From assembly GCF_021730445.1 (NCBI RefSeq), contig NZ_JADNRM010000017.1, forward strand, positions 38,101 to 102,100: DNA of 64,000 nucleotides. The letters run 5' to 3'. Numbering within the stretch: position 1 is the first letter of the stretch; each line of letters begins with the position of its first letter. The stretch is from Phocaeicola faecalis (GTDB lineage: Bacteria > Bacteroidota > Bacteroidia > Bacteroidales > Bacteroidaceae). Position numbers and translations under genes: made by a program. The notes under the pieces were generated by a model, which saw only the letters and a program-made list of their open reading frames with translations, did not search any database and had not been told where the DNA came from. Of the stretch, positions 16,556 to 24,475 are shown piece by piece.

Positions 16556-18841
16556 ATGAAAAGCATCCGGAACCTGTTTCTACTGCTTGTCTCCTGCCTG
16601 ACCATAGCCGGGCGTAGCCAAACTATATTTCCCGAAACCGTCTATTTTCAGACGGACAAGGGGATTTATGAGACCGGTGAAGACCTTTGGTTCAAGACAT
16701 ACGTTATGGATGCTCAGAGCCTTGCTCTTTCCGAGCGAAGCAAGACACTGTTTATGGAGATGCTCAATGCCAAGGACAGCATCGTGTGGCAGGAGAAATA
16801 CCCCGTCCTCTCCGGCATTGCTGCGGGGCACGTCTATGTGGACAAGAACTTGAAAGAGGGCGATTACCGCATCCATGCCTATACCCGCTTTTCTTTTTTG
16901 AATGACACATTGCGTCCGGTCTATCCCAAGAAGATACGTGTGGTAAAGAGCATAGCCTACAAAGGAACGGACAACCCTCAGGAAGAAGACCGGCCAGTCG
17001 CCCGTCTTTCGTTCTTTCCCGAAGGAGGTGATTTGATTGACGGCATCCCCACCAAGGTGGCTTTCAAGGCACAGGATGCCAAAGGAATGCCCGCAAAAGT
17101 GGCAGGCCGATTGCAGGAAAACGGCAAGGAAATTGCGCGTTTGGAGACCGTGCATGATGGCATGGGATTTGTTTTCATTCTTCCGCGAAAAGAATCATCC
17201 TACAAAGTAGTATTGTCCGATGGTCGGGAGTTTCCGTTTGCCGGGGTGACGGCTTCCGGCATGTCCATCCACCTGCGGAAGCAGACCGATGAGTATTTGG
17301 AGTTTCATCTTTCCCAGTCGAAAGGAACGGCGACACAGACGGTCAAGTTGGAAGGCAGGATGCGTGGCAAGCTTTGCTGCATGGCGACAGGCACTTTACG
17401 CGAACGTCTGAAAGTACGGATTCCACTGAAGGAATTCACGACGCAGGGCATTGCCGAGTTTACTTTATACAATGCCGACGGGCAGCCAATGGCAGAACGC
17501 TTGGTGTATGTCCATCCCGAGCGTAAGTTGCACATCGAATTGAACACGGACAGTGCGCGCTACTTTACCCGTGGCAAAGGCAAGCTGAACGTAAAGGTAA
17601 CGGACGAGGCGGGCAAGCCTGTACAGGCGCATTTGGGTTTGAGCATTTTCGACGGTGCTTATCAAAATGAACTGAATCCTGAGAATATGCTATCGTATTG
17701 TTTACTTTCCACCGAGATAAAGGGTAATATCCACAATCCGGCGTATTACTTTGATGGCAACAACAAAGACCGCCTGTCAGCTCTTGATTTATTGCTTCTC
17801 ACTCAAGGGTGGCGCAGGTATGTATGGGAAAAGGCTGATACGGCAATGCTGGCGGACTGTTTCCTTTCGGATGAAATCAGGGGAAGGCAGATTCTCGGCA
17901 AGAAAAAGAAGCGGAAAGAGTTGGGAAACGGAGAGCAGTTGCTACAAGTTTCCGGTCCAAGCACTGAAAACCGTTTTGTGCTTATAGACTCTTTGGGAAA
18001 GTTCGTGGTGCCGACGGACTTGATGTTTGTACTGCGAGGCGGATATGTTTATTTGAAGCCTATGCTGGATAAAGATGAATACAAGCCTTCCATTATCATG
18101 GAAGAGACTTTTGATAAGGCAGACAGTTTACGGAAGTCTTGCCTATCTTATTTCTCGTATATGAATCCTTCACAAGTGTTTTCGGAATTGCAGCTTGATT
18201 ATCCCGTTATCAGTCAGGACAGTAGCATTCTTTTATCCGAGATAACAGTTACAGGTAAGAAAGGAAGAGTGTTCCGGGATAAGATGATGGGAAGGTTAGA
18301 TAGCTTGGCACAAATGAAGGTTGGAGCAGCATGGGTATGCTCTGGGTGTATATCGGGAGGAGGTAATATAGAGTACCTTAATGATTATAAAGGTTATTCA
18401 CATCATCCTATAGGATGTCCGGTACCTCCTCCTGGAAAAATAAGCTCCCCAGTTATCGGTCGGAAATATTATCTCATAAAATATGAACCAAAAGGAGAGA
18501 ATAACAAATGGATTCTAACGAAACTAGACGAGATTATTTGGAAAGGTGAGGAATTTACCGAAGAAGAACTTCTCCGCATGAACAACCTGTGGCGTGTGAA
18601 AGGCTATTACGGCACGCGTGAGTTCTACCAACCCGATGAACTGGATATGCAAAGCCCGCTACCGGACGCGCGGAACGTCTTGCTGTGGAAACCGGACATT
18701 GTCACCGATGAAAAAGGAGAAGCCGAAGTGGAGTTCTTCTGTTCGGATATCAATACAAGCTTTATGGGTGTGATAGAAGGAACGGATGGCTTAGGAAACT
18801 TAGGCACGTCTCAGTGCGAGTTTAGGGTACTAAAACCATAA
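16556..18841 (+). CDS. MG2/alpha-2-macroglobulin-like surface protein
   Basis: The product is 761 residues with a signal peptide (about 1-21, ending AGRSQ). VYFQTDKGIYETGEDLWFKTYV is the typical start of an MG2 domain, and further beta-sandwich repeats follow to about 330. ILLSEITVTGKK near 565 recalls the start of a TonB plug, but no barrel follows. The C-terminus, NVLLWKPDIVTDEKGEAEVEFF...SFMGVIEGTDGLGNLG, resembles the macroglobulin domain of large Bacteroides envelope proteins. It is the first gene of an operon with a thioredoxin-like lipoprotein and a signal peptidase. It has no protease-bait or thioester motif that I can see, and its role is unknown. It begins 139 bases after the transposon junction. 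Confidence 0.72.
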   Translation: MKSIRNLFLLLVSCLTIAGRSQTIFPETVYFQTDKGIYETGEDLWFKTYVMDAQSLALSERSKTLFMEMLNAKDSIVWQEKYPVLSGIAAGHVYVDKNLKEGDYRIHAYTRFSFLNDTLRPVYPKKIRVVKSIAYKGTDNPQEEDRPVARLSFFPEGGDLIDGIPTKVAFKAQDAKGMPAKVAGRLQENGKEIARLETVHDGMGFVFILPRKESSYKVVLSDGREFPFAGVTASGMSIHLRKQTDEYLEFHLSQSKGTATQTVKLEGRMRGKLCCMATGTLRERLKVRIPLKEFTTQGIAEFTLYNADGQPMAERLVYVHPERKLHIELNTDSARYFTRGKGKLNVKVTDEAGKPVQAHLGLSIFDGAYQNELNPENMLSYCLLSTEIKGNIHNPAYYFDGNNKDRLSALDLLLLTQGWRRYVWEKADTAMLADCFLSDEIRGRQILGKKKKRKELGNGEQLLQVSGPSTENRFVLIDSLGKFVVPTDLMFVLRGGYVYLKPMLDKDEYKPSIIMEETFDKADSLRKSCLSYFSYMNPSQVFSELQLDYPVISQDSSILLSEITVTGKKGRVFRDKMMGRLDSLAQMKVGAAWVCSGCISGGGNIEYLNDYKGYSHHPIGCPVPPPGKISSPVIGRKYYLIKYEPKGENNKWILTKLDEIIWKGEEFTEEELLRMNNLWRVKGYYGTREFYQPDELDMQSPLPDARNVLLWKPDIVTDEKGEAEVEFFCSDINTSFMGVIEGTDGLGNLGTSQCEFRVLKP

Positions 18842-18852
18842 AAAATGATAGG

Positions 18853-19386
18853 ATGACAAAATTAAAAAATAGATGGCTCTTGTGGATATTGCCTTTGGCT
18901 TTCTTCGTTTCCTGCAAATCGAATGAAGGACAATGGGAAAACAAGCAAATTTCCTTTCCTGAAAATATTGTATTTACAAAAGCCGGAAAGGATACGATTT
19001 ATTTTGATTTTGACAAGTCGAAATGGAAGTTCTTTATTTATGCAGATACAACAGACTGCATGGGGTGTAAATTGTATCTGGACAGATGGAGCGATTTGAT
19101 TGCTAAAATCAAGGCGGACGAGTCATTAAGCAAATCAGTTTCATTTGCTTTCTTCTTGTTTCCTAATGACGTGGAAGAGATGAAATTTATGCTGGACTGT
19201 GATTTACCCGACTATCCGGTCTGTATTGATGCAGATAATCGAATTGGTAGATTGAATGAATTTTCTTCTGATAAATATTTTCTATTGGATGAGCATAACC
19301 GGGTTGTTTTAGTCGGCAATCCTGTCTCCAGCCCTCAGATGGAAAAATCTTATTGGGATGAAATTATAGGTAAACCTGTCAAATAA
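18853..19386 (+). CDS. Thioredoxin-like lipoprotein
   Basis: This 177-residue lipoprotein has the signal sequence LLWILPLAFFVSC with lipobox cysteine at 21. The segment FIYADTTDCMGCKLYLDRW contains a CxxC (CMGC) where thiol oxidoreductases have the active site. Later segments (FPNDVEEMKFMLDCDLPDYPVCIDADNRIGRLNEF, YFLLDEHNRVVLVGNPV) match the second half of a TlpA/AhpC-like fold. It is probably anchored in the envelope facing the periplasm. It starts 11 bases after the MG2-like gene and 8 before lepB, so one operon is likely. The disulfide chemistry is inferred. Confidence 0.7.
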   Translation: MTKLKNRWLLWILPLAFFVSCKSNEGQWENKQISFPENIVFTKAGKDTIYFDFDKSKWKFFIYADTTDCMGCKLYLDRWSDLIAKIKADESLSKSVSFAFFLFPNDVEEMKFMLDCDLPDYPVCIDADNRIGRLNEFSSDKYFLLDEHNRVVLVGNPVSSPQMEKSYWDEIIGKPVK

Positions 19387-19394
19387 CTATAACC

Positions 19395-20276
19395 ATGAAG
19401 AGGGCTCGAAAATGGATGAATAAGGCAGTTAATGCTATCTTTGGTTTGGCCGCGCTGTTGGTGCTGTATGTTTTGGCGCAAATATTATTGTTCGCTACAT
19501 TCAAAATTCCCAGTGACTCGATGGAGCCTACATTGATAGAAGGGGATGTCATATCTGTCTGTAAACCGGCTTTAGGCGCACGGATATTTAACATTTGGGC
19601 TGCTCTGAAAGGCGAAGAGGTTGACGTGTACAGATTGCCTGGCTTTTCTAAGGTCAGAAGGGATGATGTCTTGGTTTTTAATTTTCCTTATTCGGAGTGG
19701 AATCAATGGGATGAGAATATGAAAATGAACATATCGAACTATTATGTAAAGCGTTGTGTGGCTGTCCCCGGAGATACTCTGTTTATCCATGACGGAATCT
19801 ATATGATTGGTGATGGGAATGTATTGGCCGGTAATATTGAATCTCAAAAGCGAATCATGAAATTTAATCCTGATAATATTCCTAACGACCAATATTACAC
19901 GCTTCCTTTCGACAGCATTGTCCGATGGAACATCAGGGAGTTTGGTCCTTTTTATATACCGGGAAAGAACGATTCCATTCCAATGAACAGAACAAACTAC
20001 CTTCTGTACAAAAAAATAATAGCGTGGGAACAGAGTGAGGAAGTGCTGTTTCAGGATGGAAAAGTTTATTTGGGCAATAAAGAATTGGACGGATATCGTT
20101 TTAAGAGCAATTATTATTTCATGAGTGGGGACAATAGCATGAATTCCGTAGATTCGCGTTTTTGGGGATTGATACCTGAAGACTTTATTGTAGGAAAGGC
20201 CGGCTTTGTCATTACTTCGCGCAGCCGTGATACGGGAAAGATACGTTGGAACAGAGTATTTAAAAGAATAGAGTAG
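19395..20276 (+). CDS. lepB: Signal peptidase I
   Basis: This is a 293-residue S26 leader peptidase. An N-terminal membrane segment (AIFGLAALLVLYVLAQILLFATF) is followed by the catalytic serine box FKIPSDSMEPTLIEGDVI, the catalytic lysine box YYVKRCVAVPGDTLFI, and the conserved C-terminal box SGDNSMNSVDSRFWGLIPEDFIVGKA. It is a membrane enzyme that cleaves signal peptides on the periplasmic side. Its place in an accessory operon rather than beside lepA-type genes suggests an extra paralogue, perhaps serving the secreted partners encoded upstream. Confidence 0.93.
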   Translation: MKRARKWMNKAVNAIFGLAALLVLYVLAQILLFATFKIPSDSMEPTLIEGDVISVCKPALGARIFNIWAALKGEEVDVYRLPGFSKVRRDDVLVFNFPYSEWNQWDENMKMNISNYYVKRCVAVPGDTLFIHDGIYMIGDGNVLAGNIESQKRIMKFNPDNIPNDQYYTLPFDSIVRWNIREFGPFYIPGKNDSIPMNRTNYLLYKKIIAWEQSEEVLFQDGKVYLGNKELDGYRFKSNYYFMSGDNSMNSVDSRFWGLIPEDFIVGKAGFVITSRSRDTGKIRWNRVFKRIE

Positions 20277-20277
20277 T

Positions 20278-20586
20278 GTGATGAGAATTATAACCTATAT
20301 AATATTATCGTGCTTTATGGCTGCTTGTTCGCAAAACCGTAGCGGTGGTGAACTTGAGCAAGCCTTGAAGCTGTCAGGAGAAAACCGTAATGCGTTAGAG
20401 GCAGTTCTTGACCATTACAAGCATGATTCTTTAAAATACCGGGCAGCCTGCTTCCTTATCAAGAATATGCCTTATCATTATTTAAGGAAGAACTGGGAAT
20501 GCATTGCGACTCATTGACACGGTGTGGGTATCTGGAAAAACGGAGCAAATCAAAAAGTATGTGGGTATAATATTTGAGAAACATTA
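20278..20586 (+). pseudogene. Broken transglutaminase-like lipoprotein gene, N-terminal remnant
   Basis: The frame starts 1 base after lepB with a lipoprotein signal (LSCFMAACSQ). It continues with GENRNALEAVLDHYKHDSLKYRAACFLIKNMPYHY, the conserved opening of long Bacteroides transglutaminase-like proteins. The frame then degrades and stops at 20517. Another frame carries on with protein-like sequence, DTVWVSGKTEQIKKYVGIIF, to 20586, so at least one frameshift is present. The transglutaminase core expected over several hundred residues is absent. Confidence 0.7.
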
Positions 20587-20595
20587 AAGTTTGCA

Positions 20596-20802
20596 ATGCT
20601 AAAAACATACATCCTTCCAAAGTATTATAAATCAAGCACATCAGACGAACACCTGATTGGACGTCAGCATTGTAACCCAGAGTTCATGCTTATCACCCAC
20701 AGGGTTTTCGGATTGACCCCATTATATTGGCTGACTTTGCCTGAACGGATAGTGAACCAAAGAGTGTTTTTTATAGAGCAGGATACCATAAGAAGGTATT
20801 AA
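20596..20802 (+). other. Unassigned open frame in a decayed region
   Basis: This 68-codon frame ends in PLYWLTLPERIVNQRVFFIEQDTIRRY, which looks protein-like, but it has no recognisable start context and no family I can name. It lies between two pseudogenes and is probably another remnant rather than a gene. Confidence 0.3.
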
Positions 20803-20816
20803 GCAGTTGAGAACCT

Positions 20817-20984
20817 CAGGAGGTGCAGAGCCTTTCCGCCACCCAGTTGTTCGAGCGGATGAAGTCCGCCCATCCCTCAGCCATGAGGGGCATGACGGCC
20901 TACAGCCTGAGCCGCATCCTGCCCCAGTTGGGCGAGCGGGTGCATACTGCCAAGGGGAATGTGTATCGGGTGGTGGAATGCTAG
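20817..20984 (+). pseudogene. DUF3874/VirE-type protein, C-terminal remnant (copy 1)
   Basis: The frame encodes QEVQSLSATQLFERMKSAHP, then MTAYSLSRILPQLGERV and ends NVYRVVEC-stop. This is the familiar C-terminus of Bacteroides VirE/DUF3874 primase-helicase-like proteins. There is no start codon and no upstream part in frame. The sequence is GC-rich compared with its surroundings, as expected for a fragment from a mobile element. Confidence 0.72.
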
Positions 20985-21113
20985 GCATCCGCAGGAAATG
21001 TGTTCCGAATCAAAAGTTATCCTTGCTGATGGAGAATATAGAGAGGAACCGATTGGTAACTCAACTCGTATGAAACAATAGTGAAACACGTCAGCCGATA
21101 TATTGGTAGCTTA

Positions 21114-21410
21114 TTATATTAAAATCCCTGTTCTTGTAATGTCACAATAAAGAGGGTTATTCATGTCTTCTATTAGTAGCACCGGCTCTATGAGGTTACT
21201 TATCTTACGCCTAAGTTTCCATAATAGCGGGGTGTCTTCAAAATAGTTATCGTTCAGCCGTTCTACTACCACAGCAATATCTATATCGCTGTCCTCTCTA
21301 TAATTTCCTTTGCTGTACGAACCATAAAGATAGAGAGCCTTTAACGGCAGTTTCTCGGCTACCATTTCCTTATAGCGTTTGGCAAGGGTTATAGCTTGTT
21401 CTTTATCCAT
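21114..21410 (-). CDS. MNT-family nucleotidyltransferase (antitoxin-like)
   Basis: This 98-residue minimal nucleotidyltransferase has the signature GSYSKGNYREDSDIDIAVVV at about 31-50 (GSxxxG followed by SDID with the two metal-binding aspartates). It overlaps the end of the HEPN gene upstream by 22 bases. MNT/HEPN pairs usually act as toxin-antitoxin modules, with the nucleotidyltransferase neutralising the HEPN ribonuclease, in some cases by AMPylation. The catalytic residues look intact. It is flanked on both sides by decayed DUF3874 remnants. Confidence 0.85.
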   Translation of the reverse strand: MDKEQAITLAKRYKEMVAEKLPLKALYLYGSYSKGNYREDSDIDIAVVVERLNDNYFEDTPLLWKLRRKISNLIEPVLLIEDMNNPLYCDITRTGILI

Positions 21411-21775
21411 GATTGCAAGTCTTTAGTTTGGTTTAAAAGTTCTGTACAGTATTCCTTAGTCAAGCTTTTTATTAGTCTCTCCTTGTAAGAGGGATAACGA
21501 GCTTCTATATTCAGAGGTTCAAGTTTGTCAATGAAGTCCAATTGCTCTTCTGACAATTGCTTATCCAATCCCGTTTTCTCTGCAAGTCTGGATAGTGAAT
21601 GTATCTTTAAGGGAACTTCCGTCAAGCAATTAGTCCAATATGCTTTAATAATTTTTTCTATGGTCTGATGGCACATGAAGCCCACATAGAGATAACGACC
21701 TGTAACCAGCATTGCATCTGCCGTTTCCAAGTCATAATCTGACATTTCAATCCAATAAGTTACTTTACTATCCAT
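21389..21775 (-). CDS. HEPN domain protein (toxin-like partner)
   Basis: This is a 128-residue helical protein. YVGFMCHQTIEKIIKAYW is the central HEPN helix, and LNIEARYPSYKERLIK is the typical C-terminal motif of the COG1895-like HEPN group. A clear RNase motif R-x4-6-H, as in HepT, is not seen, so nuclease activity is uncertain. It is the first gene of the pair and overlaps the MNT gene by 22 bases. It could be a genuine toxin or an inactive partner. Confidence 0.83.
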   Translation of the reverse strand: MDSKVTYWIEMSDYDLETADAMLVTGRYLYVGFMCHQTIEKIIKAYWTNCLTEVPLKIHSLSRLAEKTGLDKQLSEEQLDFIDKLEPLNIEARYPSYKERLIKSLTKEYCTELLNQTKDLQSWIKNKL

Positions 21776-21857
21776 GCTCTAAATCTTTAGAACAAAGATA
21801 GTCATTATCCTTTAAACCACAATGATTTGCTACAACATTTTAGTGAATAGGGGCTAT

Positions 21858-21978
21858 ATGAAATGCCTCTGCTTCCGCTTTGCCACGGAAGAGGATTATC
21901 CGCAGGAGGTGCAGAGCCTTTCCGCCACCCAGTTGTTCGAGCGAGTGCATAAATGTGTACCGGGTGGTGGAATGCTAG
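21858..21978 (+). pseudogene. DUF3874/VirE-type protein, C-terminal remnant (copy 2, internally deleted)
   Basis: MKCLCFRFATEEDYPQEVQS and then LSATQLFER match copy 1 at 20817 and extend it upstream. The sequence then jumps from CGAGCG straight to GTGCATA...GGGTGGTGGAATGCTAGG. The middle present in copy 1 (about 110 bases between two CGAGCG words, plus about a dozen more) is missing and the end is out of frame. Confidence 0.72.
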
Positions 21979-22000
21979 GTAGGATACTCTTTGAGAATGT

Positions 22001-23341
22001 TTACAGTTCTCTGAAGATTTCTCCTACTGTGGGGTGAGGGAACACATATCGTTTCCAATCATCCACTTTCTTGCGGTCTTCGATGGCCATGCCTGCCAAT
22101 ACAATCAGTTCGGAAGCAGGATTACCCAGCATGTGGGCACCCAATACCGTTCCGTCTTCGGCAGCCAATACTTTACAAACTCCATTTACTCCCTCATTCT
22201 CCGCCACAAAGCGACCGGAATATGCCATCGGTAGTTTTATTGTATGATAAGCAATGCCGGCAGCCTGCAGAGCTTCTTCACTCATACCTGCCCCTGCTAT
22301 CTCAGGATTGGTATAGACTACCCCCGGAATGGCACGGTAACTCATCGCATCTTCTTTTCCTAGAATATGATGAACAGCCACTTCCGCTTCGCGCACGGCC
22401 GTATGTGCCAACAATGAAACGCCGTTCAAGTCTCCGCACGCATAGACACCGGGAACCGAAGACTGCATGTGTTCGTCCACCTTGACGCACTTACGTTCCG
22501 TCAGTTCCAAATTCAAATTCTCTAATCCGAAACCTTTCATTACAGGACGACGGCCTACACTCATCAGTAACTTTTCGGCCGTAACACTTCCCGCCCCTTC
22601 TGCATTTTCGTAAGAGACCGTTACTCCGTTCTCCTCTTTTGCCACTCCTACCACCTTGGTACTCAGCAGGAACTTAATTCCCTTCTTGGCATACTCGGCA
22701 CGCAGCATCGCCGAAAGTTCCTTATCCATTCCACCTAAAATTTCATCCATCATCTCGACCACAGTAACCTGTACGCCCAAACTATTGAAGAAAGAAGCAA
22801 ACTCCATTCCGATTACACCACCGCCGACAATAGCCAGTGAAGCAGGCACTTCCTTATTGTCTAATGCATCACGGTGTGTCCAATAATCCACACCATCCAC
22901 TCCCGGAATGGGAGGAATAAATGTATCGCTACCGGTACAAAGTAACAAGTTCTCACATTCGTAAATCTCCTCACCGCATTTCACCGTGTTCTTATCTATG
23001 ACAGTAGCCTCTCCTGTTACTATATTCACCTGATGGGCAGTCAGTTTCGCCTTGATGCCCAACACCAGTTTACGCACCACCTTTGATTTCCGGGCAACAA
23101 TCTTGCCCAAGTCAAAAGAAGCTTCGGGCACAGTGACCGCATATTTGGAAGCATGCTTGGCATAATCATACACTTTGGCAGAATAAAGCAATGTCTTTGT
23201 GGGGATGCAACCTTCATTCAGGCACACGCCCCCCAGACTTCTCTTTTCAAACAACACAACACTGAGGCCGGCTTTTCCGGCAACTTCGGCAGCAGTATAG
23301 CCGGCGGGCCCTCCACCGATAATCGCAATTTGATATTTCAT
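22001..23341 (-). CDS. lpdA: Dihydrolipoyl dehydrogenase
   Basis: This is a 446-residue flavoprotein of the pyridine-nucleotide disulfide reductase family. The FAD-binding GGGPAGYTAAEVA is at 8-20. The redox-active disulfide motif GGVCLNEGCIPTK has Cys40 and Cys45. The second dinucleotide-binding motif is GGGVIGMEFASFF near 170, and the C-terminal dimer-interface base motif is HPTVGEIF. It reoxidises dihydrolipoamide in 2-oxoacid dehydrogenase or glycine cleavage complexes. No E1 or E2 gene is adjacent, so the partner complex is encoded elsewhere. Nothing in the active site is missing. Confidence 0.95.
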   Translation of the reverse strand: MKYQIAIIGGGPAGYTAAEVAGKAGLSVVLFEKRSLGGVCLNEGCIPTKTLLYSAKVYDYAKHASKYAVTVPEASFDLGKIVARKSKVVRKLVLGIKAKLTAHQVNIVTGEATVIDKNTVKCGEEIYECENLLLCTGSDTFIPPIPGVDGVDYWTHRDALDNKEVPASLAIVGGGVIGMEFASFFNSLGVQVTVVEMMDEILGGMDKELSAMLRAEYAKKGIKFLLSTKVVGVAKEENGVTVSYENAEGAGSVTAEKLLMSVGRRPVMKGFGLENLNLELTERKCVKVDEHMQSSVPGVYACGDLNGVSLLAHTAVREAEVAVHHILGKEDAMSYRAIPGVVYTNPEIAGAGMSEEALQAAGIAYHTIKLPMAYSGRFVAENEGVNGVCKVLAAEDGTVLGAHMLGNPASELIVLAGMAIEDRKKVDDWKRYVFPHPTVGEIFREL

Positions 23342-23359
23342 GGTATTTATTAAAATTAA

Positions 23360-23764
23360 TCAGTTCTTTATCAATTCAAAACCTTCGACCGCCAGGCCGG
23401 GACATACCTTCTTCAAAGCTTCGACAAACTCCAAAGGTCTGTCGGGACTTATCATCACGAATCCTTGTGCATGTTCAATTTTCACCTTTTGCATCCCGAT
23501 AGCATGGGGCTGGTAAGCAATGTTCCTGATGCCATCCACACAAAATCTTTTACCCCATACCGATTTAACTTCCAGCACACCGCTATCTTTAATCGTATAA
23601 ATAGTCTTTGACTGAGAATAAAACAGCATGAGAGGTATAATTAATCCGCCCAAAGCCCCCCATTCCTGCAGCCAAAAAAAGATAGCAATCATAACCAATG
23701 TGGCAACTCCCATTCCTATATATCGCCAAGTGGAAATCCGTTTTGTCTTAAATACTCGTTCCAT
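23360..23764 (-). CDS. Membrane PH-domain-like protein
   Basis: This 134-residue protein has two closely spaced membrane segments (about 14-30 and 36-48), then a small beta-rich domain: TIYTIKDSGVLEVKSVWGKRFCVDGIRNIAY, with a final helix LEFVEALKKVCP. This is the bacterial PH/DUF304-like layout, cytoplasmic domain on a membrane hairpin. It lies just upstream of lpdA on the same strand, and a paralogue precedes it. Its function is unknown. Confidence 0.68.
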   Translation of the reverse strand: MERVFKTKRISTWRYIGMGVATLVMIAIFFWLQEWGALGGLIIPLMLFYSQSKTIYTIKDSGVLEVKSVWGKRFCVDGIRNIAYQPHAIGMQKVKIEHAQGFVMISPDRPLEFVEALKKVCPGLAVEGFELIKN

Positions 23765-23833
23765 ATTTTCCGGTTTTAAAGGTTGTATGTCCGAAAGATA
23801 CTAAAATAACCGGTTTCCCGCTACATATTTTCT

Positions 23834-24259
23834 TCAGAAAGTATCTTCGCCCTCTTCTTTATGTTCCAACCGCCTGACCAATGCATTCATAAATTCTTCA
23901 GGCTTCTCCGGCAGCAGGTCTATAACCTTGTCATTGTCATAATGCACCAATACATATCGGGTAAATCTCAGATGTTTCAACCCGAAGAGACGCTTCAATT
24001 CTACATCTGTAATCCGTGAAAGCGGAATGGTCTTCTCCTTTTGGAAACGTCCGTTATAAATCACCAAGTTTCCGTCTGCCGTCAATGTATAGGTAGAATG
24101 GATGATACGCTCTATATTGATAATGACAATCATAGCGAAAAACAGCCCTATCAATGCCGCCCCTTTGTACCAAAAGGCAACCAGCATAATCAAAGTAAAC
24201 AGAATAAGAAACAAATGAGTTGTCCCTGAAATCTTCACATGGAAAGTTCGATTCATCAT
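23834..24259 (-). CDS. Membrane PH-domain-like protein, paralogue
   Basis: This 141-residue protein has the same architecture as the next gene downstream: a membrane hairpin (LFLILFTLIMLVAFWY and ALIGLFFAMIVIINI) and then a PH-like domain, STYTLTADGNLVIYNGRFQKEKTIPLSRITDVELKRLF, ending in a helix (PEEFMNALVRRLEH). The pair is probably an old tandem duplication. Members of this fold in Bacteroidales have no assigned function. Confidence 0.68.
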   Translation of the reverse strand: MMNRTFHVKISGTTHLFLILFTLIMLVAFWYKGAALIGLFFAMIVIINIERIIHSTYTLTADGNLVIYNGRFQKEKTIPLSRITDVELKRLFGLKHLRFTRYVLVHYDNDKVIDLLPEKPEEFMNALVRRLEHKEEGEDTF

Positions 24260-24475
24260 AATTTAAAATTTTGGCGCAAGTTAATCATTTGTTCTCAATT
24301 ATTTTAAAAGACTTGATTGTTTTTATTCCATCCCCACAATCATGGAACAAGATTCCCGCGACCATAAAACAACCAACTAAATATCATATCTTTCAAAAAA
24401 GGCAGTAAATAACAGCATTAAAATGTACAATGAAAAGAGGTTTTCTTTACCTTTGCAACCATAAATCACATTATC
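24260..24475. promoter_or_regulatory. Divergent promoter region with nadB -7 box at 24448-24455
   Basis: TACCTTTG (24448-24455) fits the TAnnTTTG -7 consensus and leaves a leader of about 15 bases to the nadB ATG. No clear -33 TTTG is seen at the expected spacing. Nothing else was recognised in these 216 bases between the PH-domain gene and nadB. Confidence 0.55.
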
